Origin: Sabellastarte sp. h YS-2021
Taxonomy: Eukaryota; Annelida; Polychaeta; Sabellida; Sabellidae
Reading direction: 5' to 3'
Assembly (NCBI GenBank): GCA_964017235.1
Contig: OZ024936.1
Location: forward strand, 18,762,496 to 18,826,495
Length of the DNA: 64,000 nucleotides
The position numbers and the translations under genes are program-made. The notes below the pieces were generated by a model. That model was not told the DNA's origin. It was given only the letters and a program-made list of their open reading frames with translations, and did not search any database. Positions 10,996 to 21,267 of the stretch are shown here, piece after piece (position 1 is the first letter of the stretch; the number at the start of each line of letters is the position of its first letter).

Positions 10996-13900
10996 TATAT
11001 CCCCAGACGAAAGTCGGGGATATATTGGATTCAGGTCCGTCGCGCCGCCGCCGCCGCCGCCGCCGCCGTAGAAATTTCCTTGTGGACGCGATAACTCAAA
11101 AACAAATTAATATTTTTTTTTCAAACTTGGTACACATGTTAAGGGTGCCCAAAGGAAGATCCCTATTTTAAGGTGACCTTAAACTCCCAGTAAAAAAAGA
11201 ACTTATGGCCACCTTAAGGTCAGAAATTGCACTTTTGGCCACTTAGAGCCCTGTAGGTCACAAACTATGATGCTCAGCTGGCTGAAATTTTACCTGACAA
11301 CACATTAATATGTTCTTAGTACATGTGCCGAAAATCATGACTTTAAGTTGAGGAGAAAATTGTGTTTGAGGCCCATAAATACCCCCACTTAGGGATTTTT
11401 TGCTATACTTTACACATATTTTGCCCTATAATTTGGAAGTGATAATTCTGATGAGTCTCAAACTGCGCTAGGTATAACTTTGATATGTAATCCTTGTCTG
11501 TAGAAAATTTTAGGGCTGTAGGTTTACCCAAAGGGGTCGACTTAAGGTCTCAAAAGTGCCCACAGAGACCCAATTTATGCACTTTTTGCCACTTTCAAGC
11601 ACTGTAGCTTTCAAACTATGTCTCTCATCTAAGTTAAATATCATCTGGGAATATATCTATGTGTTTTCTTATATGTGCCCCAACATTTAGGCCTTTAATA
11701 GACAGTTAACCTGTGTATCAGGACCATAAACACCCACCCGAGTGACCCTTATAAGACATTTTTCACATCTTTTTCCCTGTAACTTGGAAATGGTAAGTCT
11801 GAGAAGTTTCAAACTGTATTAGATATATATTCTGTGTGTAATCTTAGTATGTAACAGATTTTAAGTCTGAAGCTTTAATTTTGAAGGTCAAATTGAGGTC
11901 TCTAAAAGGCTCCCAAAGACCCAATATTTGGACTTTTTGCTACTTTTAAGCCCTGTGACTGTCAAACTATGTGACTGATAGAGCTCAAATCCTATCTGAG
12001 AAGATATTAGTATGTTATTTTTATATGTGCCAAAAATTAAGGCTTTAAGAAGACATTTAACCTGTGTATGAGGACCATAAATCCCCACCCGAGTGACCAT
12101 TTTTAGACATTTTTCACATATTTTTCCCTGTAACTTGGAAATGGTAAGTCTAAGAAGTTTCAAACTGTATTAGATGCATATTCTATGTGTAATCTTAGTA
12201 TGTGACAAATTTTAAGTCTGAAGCTTTAATTTGAAGGCCACATTTAGGTCTCTAGAAGGCCCCATAAAGACCCAGTATTTGGACTTTTTGCCAATTTTAA
12301 GGCCTGTGACTGTTAAACTATGTGACTGATAGAGCTGAAATCTCATCTGGGAATACATTATTATGTTCTTTTTACATGTGCCAAAAATCAAGGCTTCAAG
12401 TAGACATTTAACCTGTGTATGAGGACCTTAAACACCCACCTGAGTGACCCTTTTAAGACATTTTTCACATATTTTGCTCTGTAACTTGGAAATGGTAAGT
12501 CTGAGAAGTTTCAAACTTTATTAGATACATATTCTATGTGTAATCTTAGTATGTAACAAATTTTAAGTCTGAAGCTTTAATTTGAAAGCCACATCGAGAT
12601 CTCTAAAAGGCCCACAATGACCCAATATTTGGACTTTTTACCACCTTTAAGCCCTGTAACTGTTAAACTATGTGATTGATGGAGCTGAAATCCCATCTGG
12701 GAATGCATTATTATGTCCTTTTTACATATGCCGAAAATCAAGGTTTTTAGTAGACATTTAACCTGTGTATGAGGGCCATAGACACTCGCCCAAGTGCCTT
12801 TTTTGACATTTTTTCCGTATTTTGCCCTGTTATTTGGAAATGCTTAGTGTGACAAGTCTTAAACTGTATTATATATGATTTTTGTTTGTTATGTATGTCC
12901 CCCCAAAAAGTTTCAGATCTGTAGTTTAATTGCTAAGGTCTCTTTAACAATTGTAAAATGCTCACAGAAACCCAATTTATGGATATTATGCCACTTTAAA
13001 GCCCAGTAACTGTCAAACTATGTGGGTTATAGAGCTGAAATCTTTGAATTTTTAAAAGGAAATGCCTGTCTATTTAAATTTTGAATATTAATAATGTTAT
13101 GGCTATCTTAGTCTTTTAAGAACTTATTTTTGTGTGTTATACCTCTGCTTGCTGAGTTTTTCACTTTTTAAAATGAAACTGGTGAAACATATTGAAGTAG
13201 ACAAAATGGACACTTTAAGTGAGCTTTAAGTCCCAATATTAATGAAATTATATCCTTATGTAGTAAAACTAGGGGATTTTTAACCCTCAACTAGCCCAGT
13301 TTTATTCAACTTGCCTCAGTTAATTTTGGCACAGCTCCTACAGTTATGAACTCATTTCAGTTGATAATCACATACTTAAAATTCTCAATTCTTTTTGTAT
13401 TTGAGTACCCCTTTTATATAGATTGTTTGTTTACCATTTATGCTCAACCCACATCCCCCCACCCGGATTCCCCCCACCCACCTCTGGGACCTCCAGCTAT
13501 ATTGAGTGACACTAAATAAACAAAGGTATTTAATGATATCAGATGAGAAACAAAGAACTCAATGGGGTTGCAGATCTTGTGTAATAGTGAGAGAGGTGTG
13601 GAGAAGGGGAGAGGGGTGGTGGTGGGAGGTGGTGGGCTTCATTACATATAACACAAAGGGGAGTCAGAACTGAGATTGTGTCACATATTTAGGTTGCATA
13701 TATATGGACCACATATATAGGTATAGAGGAAATGAATAACTGAAAACAATTTGCAAATTCTAAAAATAATATAATAAAATAATAATATAAATAATTTTTT
13801 TTAAAATAATATTTTATTTGTGAACAAATATAGAAACAGATATGCGCTTTTGGGATTATGAATTTTAGAATGGACATTGAATCATCAATCATTTAAATAC

Positions 13901-14268
13901 TTTGAAGGAAGATTGAAAAATATGATGAGTTGAGTTAAAAATAATATTTTATTTGTCAACAAATATAGAAACAGATATGCTCTTTTGGGATTATTATTTT
14001 AGAATGGACATTCAATCATCAATCATTTAAATACTTTGAAAATAGGTTTAGAGTTATCATTGCAGGAAGATTGAAAATATAATTTGAGTTATGTATTCGG
14101 CGTCTGGGGATACACCATCTTCCTTGGGGAGATATAAACAGAGTAGATTGATGTGCTGAAGTTCATATAATAATGGGTAATTATGTTTTAAAAAATTCCC
14201 GATCAAAACCTGTGGCGTGAGTGATGACCTGTCTGGGGATATGTTGGCGCCGAGTTGGCCCAATCTAG
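10996..14268 (+). mobile_element. Helitron-like (Helentron) element C1, family C, complete
   Basis: The 5' end forms a hairpin, TATATCCCC ... GGGGATATA (10996-11024). The 12-base box GTCTGGGGATAT near 14230-14241 is the inverted copy of the 5' ATATCCCCAGAC. The 3' end then has a bulged hairpin (TTGGCGCC / GGCCCAA) and CTAG at 14265-14268 before TT. The 5' hairpin is followed by a (CCG)8 patch (11042-11069), a module shared with H1 (AACTTGG..CA, CCAAAGGA, GGTGACCTTAAACT), and a 350-bp tandem array. There is no Rep/helicase gene. The last 769 bases are duplicated at 1-769 with about 99% identity, so this family moved recently. C1 sits only 7 bp from H1, in the same broken MULE gene. Confidence 0.8.
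11220..13070. repeat. 350-bp tandem array, six units
   Basis: The phrase 'CTGTNACTGTYAAACTATGTG' and variants recur near 11249, 11597, 11949, 12300, 12649 and 13000, a period of 348-352 bases. Other landmarks are ACACCCACCCGAGTGACC and TAACTTGGAAATGGTAAGTCTGA. The outer units are more diverged than the inner ones. It is the internal array of element C1. From 13070 to 13499 there is AT-rich sequence with no feature that I can name. Confidence 0.85.
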
Positions 14269-14470
14269 TTTCTGGTTGGTGTTTCAGTATGTTTTTCATG
14301 TCCTGAAGCATTTTGTTGGTATATAGAGTAACTGAAGGCATACAATTTTTATCTTGTACGATTTGCTGCACAAAGGAATGTGAAGAAAGCATGTTCATGA
14401 CCGTCTGTATATGATCTGCTTGGTTGTTGTTGTGATGGTGGCTGTCCCTCTTCTTGGCAATGTACTTCCT
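14269..14470 (-). pseudogene. MULE-type gene, segment upstream of the catalytic core
   Basis: The minus-strand frame runs from about 14470 (YIAKKRDS, HHHNNN) through MPSVTLYTNKMLQDMKN to LKHQPE, and then enters C1 at 14268. Beyond that point the ORF reads transposon sequence, so its last 70 codons are spurious. In MULE-type proteins of animals a similar '(V/I)xLYTxxxLxDMK' stretch precedes the VDRTFN catalytic motif, which here lies at 7928 on the far side of C1 and H1. Removing the two elements at the boundaries I give keeps the frame open, but a shift of one base in either boundary would break it. The upstream limit near 14470 is set by an in-frame stop and a possible weak acceptor AG. Confidence 0.55.
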
Positions 14471-14891
14471 GTTTTATATCCGTTTTATTTCGCGAGATGC
14501 CTCGTTAATGCTTGCATTGCTGATCATCTTTTTATACAGCTCCTTGGGCTTTGAACCTTTCATCTGCGAGTCTATTTTATGCAAAATGTCACTTGGTGTT
14601 CGCAAATAACAGGTTTTTGTGTGTTTGGAATTCCATGTTGGATCCATCCTGGGTTGGTACCTGTGTATTCAACCAGAGCCTTTCTTTAGTATCCCCTCAT
14701 CCATTCTATCTGGCAACTTTTCCAGCCATGTTTATGCATCTTCAGTACTTTGCATCAGCTTTCAATACTGTGTAGTACCTCCGAATCAGCAAGATATCAC
14801 TGCCTTCAGGCTGGGGGAACACAGTGGAACTTTGATCTGCACAGTTTTACTTTGAAGTGAGATATATTTAAACAATTAAAAAAAAATTCAC

Positions 14892-15157
14892 CTGGACAGG
14901 GCAGCAGAGAAGTCATATTCTATTTTGTCACTAACACAGTTGTAACATAAGAATGTGGTCCAGTCATCCTCCCACTGCCTTACATTTGTGTGCAAACACA
15001 CAGCATGTGTCCAATTATTGCAAATAGCACTTTGGATTGCATCAGTCACGACTTCATTTTTACAAGCTACACATGGAAACTGAATAGGAGTAGTATCTGG
15101 TGAAAGGCTTTTAAACCTCTTACAGTCTCTTACAGCTTTTCTACTCTTTCGTTTCAT
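14892..15157 (-). CDS. PHD-like zinc finger exon, probable 5' exon of the broken MULE gene
   Basis: A minus-strand frame from ATG at 15157 gives about 88 codons, with a basic start (KRKSRK) and a Cys/His pattern of C29, C32, C46, H51, C54, C71 and C74 around NNWTHAVC and FLCYNC. This resembles a PHD finger (C4HC3), a module that usually reads histone tails. One expected Cys next to C46 is replaced (position 43 is Ser), so the finger may be degenerate. The exon ends CCAG/GTGAAT at 14892, a good splice donor; the TGA that closes the ORF is inside the intron. 14471-14891 would then be an intron. PHD fingers are often fused to transposase-derived genes in molluscs, but the link here is by position and strand only. 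Confidence 0.5.
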
Positions 15158-16345
15158 TATTCTCAGTGAACTAGAAAAACTCAGCTGTTACCTGGCTTCA
15201 GTACGATGCTTTGACTCTGAGGAAAGGTTTCCTTATATACACTACCAGTACAATTAGCTATTGGTGTTATAATTACAATTTACAGTCAGTACAATCGGAG
15301 GAAGACATGTTGTTAGACTTTATGACAGGGAACTGAGGGAAGTGCACTTGTAAATGTTCTCAGTTGAGGGTAAATTTACATTGCAACTAGGCCATCCAGT
15401 CCTTGATAACACTTCATGGAATGCACTTTGGAAACTATTGAAACTTGAAATCTGCATAAAATGTAAAGTGCTTTTATCAATCCACTAATACCATACAGAA
15501 ACTGTTTACGAAAGATCAAAGTGTTACTTATATTTGTGTGGTCGAAATTTGGAATGAGTGAAAAAAAAAATCCGAAAGAAGTGGCTAGTGTAAAACTTCA
15601 GAATAAAATTTGAAATTCATAATAATACATTTATAAATTTTGCTGTGGTAAGAAAACTTACTAATCACATAAAACAAACCTAATATGTCTCTTGAAAAAA
15701 AGTGAAAGAGTTAAATTAAAAATAAGTTAAGATAGTATTTCTAATGTTACAGAACAAAAAAAAAAAGAAAGATGTATATTAGTTATATTTAATCTATAGT
15801 AATAAATAATACTTTTGCTTGGAAAAACATTTTTTTTAATCACACAAAACAAAATCAAAGAATGGGTTAACACAACATGCTGGCACTAATTGCAATACAA
15901 ATTGCAAAGTAATATGGCATCAGTACTGTTGAGGCCACATCTTTGTTTGACACATTTGGCTGTGATTAAGTAGATTATAACAAAAGACGATAGACCAACC
16001 TGCCTTTGAACTCCATGTAAATTGGTGAACACACCCCCCCCCCCCACCTAAAGACAACAATGGGGACACATTGGCTGTGATTAACTAGATTACAAGAAAA
16101 GACAAGGGGCCAGCCTGTCTTTGAACTCCACATGCATGTTGGATTAAATTCACGATCTCAAATACTCCTAATTATCGCCCATTTCAAACCTATTTGCACA
16201 AGTCATACCTGTTTGCTATCAATTTCATTTACAAATTCACGTTCATAAAAGCTCCCAATTATCGCCCATTTAAATTCAATATCCTTTGGTGATTCCCTCT
16301 CCATTTGGTGTCCATTTGTTGAATGTCTCCGTGCGGTGATTAGAC
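15158..16345. other. Non-coding stretch with a 117-bp duplication
   Basis: No gene is seen. 15951-16017 and 16067-16134 are two diverged copies of one unit (CACATTGGCTGTGATTAA, CCTGCCTTTGAACTCCA). ATTATCGCCCATTT occurs twice near 16171 and 16258. Poly-A and AT-rich sequence fills the rest. Confidence 0.6.
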
Positions 16346-16940
16346 ATGCCGTTGAAAGCATGTTGATTTAGTGTTGAAAATTGATCCTGACGTTGATCTA
16401 CACCTTTCCAACACTAAATCTAGGTTAGTTTTCCAACATAAAAAAGTAGTTGTATGTTAGACATGAAATCCTGGTGATTTAGTGTTGAAAATTGATCCTG
16501 ACACATTTTCAGCACTAAATCTAAGTTAGATTTTTGACAAGAAAAAGTAGTCATGTTTCACAAGAATAATCAACACTAAATCTTGTTTAGATTTCCAACA
16601 TTAAACAGTGGTTATGTTTAAGTGTACGTACACCTGTATGTGGCTTACGACATCAAACAGCTGATTTGCGACGGTGAGTTTTTTCCCAACCTTCTCAATA
16701 TTTTGTAAACATACATCTTAATTCACTTGTCATCCGATTTTTCCCTCCCAGAGCAGAAAAATTGCTGTCGAAAATTGGCCGCCGGATGTCATAAGTCAGA
16801 AACATGTGTACGTACACTTACACTAGACATCTTGGTGATATAAGGTTGAAAATTGATTCTCAAATTGATGTACACTTTTTCAACAGTAAATCCAAGTTTG
16901 ATTTGTGACAAAAAGTAGTCTTAGTTTAGAACAAAATCAT
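16346..16940. repeat. Tandem repeat of about 108 bp, interrupted by a MITE
   Basis: GTGTTGAAAATTGATCCTGAC recurs 108 bases apart (near 16371 and 16479), followed by AACACTAAATCTARGTTAG and AAAAAGTAGT words. The last unit is split by the MITE at 16621-16818, and the repeat resumes on the far side (GGTTGAAAATTGATTCTC). From 16941 to 17748 the sequence is AT-rich, with nothing I recognise. Confidence 0.7.
16621..16818. mobile_element. Tc1/mariner-like MITE with TA duplication
   Basis: The terminal inverted repeats start AGTGTACGTACAC and stay alignable for about 35 bases (left ...GGCTTACGACATC, right complement ...GACTTATGACATC). TA flanks both ends (16619-16620 and 16819-16820). The element is 198 bp with no coding capacity, inserted into the 108-bp repeat. 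Confidence 0.8.
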
Positions 16941-17748
16941 ATTAAATGTGAGAAAATGTATGACATGAGTAGGTTAATTGTATACTTCCCCAAAAAAGAG
17001 AATTAATGTAGATAGATGATTTTGATTCATCCTTCTTAGTTCTTGCATTCTTATTTTGTAAGTTGTGTGTTTTACCTTAAGGATTATGTTTTATTGGTAA
17101 GTAAGTTAATTACTCTATATCTACTATTTGGATATGAAACTATCATAAAATTTCTTATAGATTTTGTGTTTTAATAGCAGCTCAAATCTCGAAGGATAAC
17201 AATCAAATTGGAGATCAGTTGTTACATTATAATTCTACACTGAAAACTACCCTTGTGAAAACTATCCTTCCTAATATATAATATTTATAATATTTTTTTT
17301 GTCATTTCTGTTTATCTACAGTAAAAAACATAGCATTTTGGGGGATCACCAAATAATTAGAATGTGATGAATACATACTAATATAAATTCCAATTACAAT
17401 AAAATTAACTTTAGTTTAAATCTTCATAGCCCGTACTACTGAATATAAGCCTAAATATAATGTCTCAAAAAACCTGCCAGCCACTGTACTGTTCCTAACC
17501 CAGTCAACCAAGCCACACAACCAAACAAGTTAAAAATTCAATAAATAATATCAGCATATCTTTCCTGAGATAATCTATGACTTTGTAACAAACTATTTGC
17601 TGCCACTTTATCCTCCACAGTTTAAACCTTAATATTATGTAGACCTTATACAACCGTTATTTGAGTAGCTGGTCAAATATGACTTGTTGAAAATGTCAAA
17701 TTACCAAAATGTGCCACAGTCACACTAATTCATGCGAGTTGCCAGGTA

Positions 17749-18639
17749 ATTAAGCGTCCCTGAAAGGGCGCTTATTTGTTTTCGCCTCAGTTTCCTCGCC
17801 GCCGCCGCATTATGGTCTCCCTTGAATATCTCCCTTATTATTAGAAGGTTTCAAACCATATTTGGCAGTTATATACCTTAGGCGTGGGAAAATGTTTCTG
17901 CATGCTTAAATTTGACTTTTGACCTTTATGAAGGTCACAGGATCAAAAACTATTTTTTGAAGTACACCCCCCTGTCATCACAGTTCAGGAAAAACTACTT
18001 GATACAGGGCCTTATAATTTGACACACCTGTTCATACTATCGAAAACGCAAGCTGATTAGATTTTGGGAGCAATCCCTTGAAAAGTGTCTCAATTATGAG
18101 TGATTTTCTGACACCTTCCAATCTGAAAGCCTTAAATTTAGGCCAACTCCCCTATTGTCTTCTTAAGTATTGCATTTAGAGCTATAAAATGTACTGGGAG
18201 GTAATAGGAAAGCATATGTGGAGAGTCTAAATAGCCAGTCAGTTTTACCCCCCCCCCCCCCCTTATGGGTCAAACTGGGGTCATAAAATAGCTGATTTTG
18301 AGTTTTTGCCTTATATCTCCTTTATTGTTGCTTTTATAGCTTCAGAATATATTAAGAGGTATTGGGAAAGCATGTGTGGAGAGTCTAAATAGCCGGTCAG
18401 TTTTACCCCCTGGCCCCCCCTTATGGGTCAAACTGGGGTCATAAAATAGCTGATTTTGAGTTTTTGCCTTATATCTCCTTTATCGTTGCTTTTATAGCTT
18501 CAAAATGTATTAAGAGGTATTGGGAAAGCATACGGTGCAGCTTTGTGCATTCTTAGCTTTACAGCATGCTTATTAAAACCACAAAGCATTTTAAACTTTA
18601 AGGGACGCTTCGCTTTTGTTAGCAAAAGCATTCCTCTAG
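17749..18639 (+). mobile_element. Helitron-like (Helentron) element H2, family A
   Basis: The 5' TTAAGCGTCCC is matched by GGGACGCTT near the 3' end (18602-18610). It is followed by the hairpin GCTTTTG-TTAG-CAAAAGC and CTAG (18636-18639) before TT. The CCGCCGCCGC patch lies 50 bases inside. Two diverged tandem units of about 165 bases contain TGGAGAGTCTAAATAGCC, GTCAGTTTTACCCCC and TTGCCTTATATCTCCTTTA. H3 is a close relative with more units. No coding sequence is present. Confidence 0.85.
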
Positions 18640-20942
18640 TTAATAAAACTAGATGACAAATTACTGGGTCAAATATTGTTTATACTGTATCTGTCGGTTG
18701 TGTATTGGCCGAGAAAATATTTGGTGAATGATCCGAGAAAATATAAGGTGAAACTATATAGAAAAAAGCACAAAAGAAAAAAAATATGAAAAAAATACAA
18801 TAAACACAAATTGACAAATAGCAGAGCTACTGACAACAGGTTTTTACAACATTTTTACATTTGACCACCAATGTTTAATGTCACTAATAAAGAACCATAT
18901 AGACAAGCACTACTACTGACAGTGGTAAGTACTAGATTATGTTAAAAAATAAGAAAGTACTACAATGGTCCAACAGTGTAAACCATCAGCTAAAATATCT
19001 TACTCAAAATGTAACAAAAATTGACCATCAGCAGAAAACAAGTTACCTGAAATATCAAAGGTTAAACCAACAGTAGTTCTGTCAACTGTCAAACCTGAAG
19101 TGTTATACCCCACCAATATAAAACCACACATGTCATCAGTACTACTGACAGCAGTTATAACTTGAAATGTTTAGAATAAAAAAAATGCAATTATCCAGCA
19201 AGAACCATCAGCTATAGCTCCTAACATGTAAGAATAACATGTCTGTTGGCCAAACATTGATATCAGCAGCAGTAAACAAGTTGAATTTAGTGGATATAGT
19301 AACGCTTAATATTAAGCAAACAGTAATACCATCGACTGTAAGAAACCCCAAGTTAAAGCCATACACAACAAAGACACAAAACCAAAGGTATTTAACTGCC
19401 AGCATTTAAGAAATTACTACAATAGAGATATCAAATGTTACAGGTTAATTAAAGAAATTGAAGAAACCAAAACACTGTGGATTGTGGTTGCAAGGTTAGA
19501 GTTATAGGCAATTCAAACCAACAAAAAAAATTGCACCAAATGTAATGGAAGCAAAGTTAACCCAAGAAGCATTTGAAAAAAAAAATAAATGTACTTTGTG
19601 ATTTGAGGCTTGACTTCTTCATCAGATTAAAAATGCAACTCTGCAGTTGTAATGTCAAGCTGGTTAAGGTGCTAAACTTAAAAAATCCCCAAATACATGT
19701 ACTTATTTCAAACACTTCTGGTGTTTACTTTGTTTCCATTATATTTGGTGAAAGACACTTGCTACAAATGATGTTAAGTCTTGATACAGAAAATAAACAA
19801 TTTGTTTAGGAAGCCATATCAAAAAGAAACAAAATGTAAAAAAAAGACAGAATTTTGAATCCAAAGTGTACATCATTTCAGGGTCATCAGCTGTAACTCT
19901 AAACTTGGGCCCTCAATCCATAGTGTGCTCTGGGGGTTTTTAATTTCCTAAAGCACAAAAAAACCCAACACAAGTTACTGGTTGCCCTCTAGTAGGGTTA
20001 CGGTAGTTGGGGTTACAGCAGAGCAGTGGCACCTCCAGAAAGGTTGAGGGAAACACTCCCAAGCTCAGTGAAAGAGTACTGAGACAAGCTGCCGGTGTTT
20101 CTGTTGTGATGATCCGGATCTAAGATCCAGAAGCAGCAGACGGTTTAGGGGATGTCATCCTGGCAAGAGTGGCAAAACATCCCACGGAATGGCAGGGCTT
20201 GATATTTTCATGCGTCAACACTTACTTAATATTTCCTATTTGAGAGACATTAAATATGTAAAAATTATATTAAAACTGTCATACAAACACATGTAAAATA
20301 GTGAGCTGATGATTAATTTGGCAAATATCCCAGCAATTGTGGGTAATTGCAATCACAGAATGATATCTATTGGTCACAAAATTGAACCATTTTATTTGTT
20401 GAAAACCAAATCCACGTAATAAATAAACAAATAAACATTACATGAAATAAATATCCTAAAGTTATTTTTCGAATCACATCTCATATTTTGCCAAAGTTAG
20501 TTTCTAATAAGATTTAGCAGTTAGAGGTCATTCCTATAATCTAATGCATATTACATCTTAGTCTTCTATTATCCATCACAGGTCGTATTTAATCCGTATA
20601 GGGGATGGAATATATTTTCTTAGTATACAATGGCACTTACGTACCATGGATAATTAGTGTCAGTAACTTCCGCTTTTTTATTAATATGATCTCAGAAATT
20701 GTGTAACCTACATATAAGTATTATATACCATTAGAAAGGTATTTTTATAGCGCATCTGCCCATTTTCTCACATAAAAATCCACGTAGAAATAGCTGAGAA
20801 TTCGCAAGTTAAAGATAGAGGTTTTATACTCACTAGTGCCCTGTACACGAGATCCTTTGTCACATTCTCCCTTTAATTATGGATTTATTTCAGTCATAAA
20901 ATATACAAAATGATGGATAATAAAAGTAAAAATCCCTCATTA
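18640..20942. other. Non-coding stretch upstream of DCAF13 exon V1
   Basis: AT-rich sequence without a credible gene. Short recurring words (ACTACTGACAG, ACCATCAGC) appear between 18830 and 19420 without a fixed period. The start exon of DCAF13 was looked for here and not recognised, so this is either intron 1 or upstream flank. Confidence 0.5.
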
Positions 20943-21054
20943 GACATATAAGGAAAAAATATATCACTCATGAACAATAACAATATAATACTCATGATAA
21001 ACACTCGAATAATATTGTTATCTTCATTTGTGATATATTTTTCCTTTATATGTC
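20943..21054. repeat. Palindromic element, 44-bp arms
   Basis: The arms 20943-20986 and 21012-21054 are inverted copies with few mismatches (ends GACATATAA / TTATATGTC; inner ends AACAATAT / ATATTGTT), around a loop of about 25 bases. It would fold into a long AT-rich hairpin 105 bases upstream of exon V1. It is likely a tiny foldback MITE. Confidence 0.75.
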
Positions 21055-21159
21055 AATCCGGAAGTTTTCCGATTATATCAGTGTTTGCAATACACCTTCT
21101 CCAGCAGTGTCAATAAAATAAGTTAATTAACTACCTTGTCAATCATTGTTTTCGTGTAG

Positions 21160-21267
21160 TACCTAGAAACTATGATCCATCCCTGCATCCCTTTGAAGCA
21201 CCCAGGGAATATACCAGAGCTCTGAATGCTGTCAAACTGGAAAGAGTCTTTGCCAAACCTTTTCTTG
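21160..21267 (+). CDS. DCAF13: DCAF13 exon V1 (first visible)
   Basis: The acceptor is TTTTCGTGTAG and the donor G/GTGAGT. The exon starts with the last two bases of a split Val codon, so an upstream exon is required. It encodes PRNYDPSLHPFEAPREYTR and ends in AKPFL. Confidence 0.93.

Noticed and set aside
10831..11094. 87-codon ORF with an alanine run
   Set aside because: The run is the (CCG)8 patch of C1, and the frame spans the junction of two transposons.
1..14271. The 770-base direct repeats read as LTRs of a 13.5-kb retrotransposon
   Set aside because: No TG...CA ends, no pol genes between them, and both copies end at CTAG before TT with a Helentron-type 3' end.
14057..14398. 113-codon minus-strand ORF as one gene
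   Set aside because: Its first part is MULE-like but the rest (after LKHQPE) reads through the 3' end of C1; the same tail is present in copy C2 without the first part.
17735..17755. CCAG/GTAATT at the start of H2 as another exon end
   Set aside because: It resembles the V5 donor only because both lie at the 5' end of an A-family element; the upstream codons do not fit the missing DCAF13 N-terminus and no acceptor is seen.
15158..21159. Start exon of DCAF13
   Set aside because: No ATG-led stretch with the expected basic N-terminus, ending in a G before a donor, was found. It may lie outside the window or be too short to see by eye.
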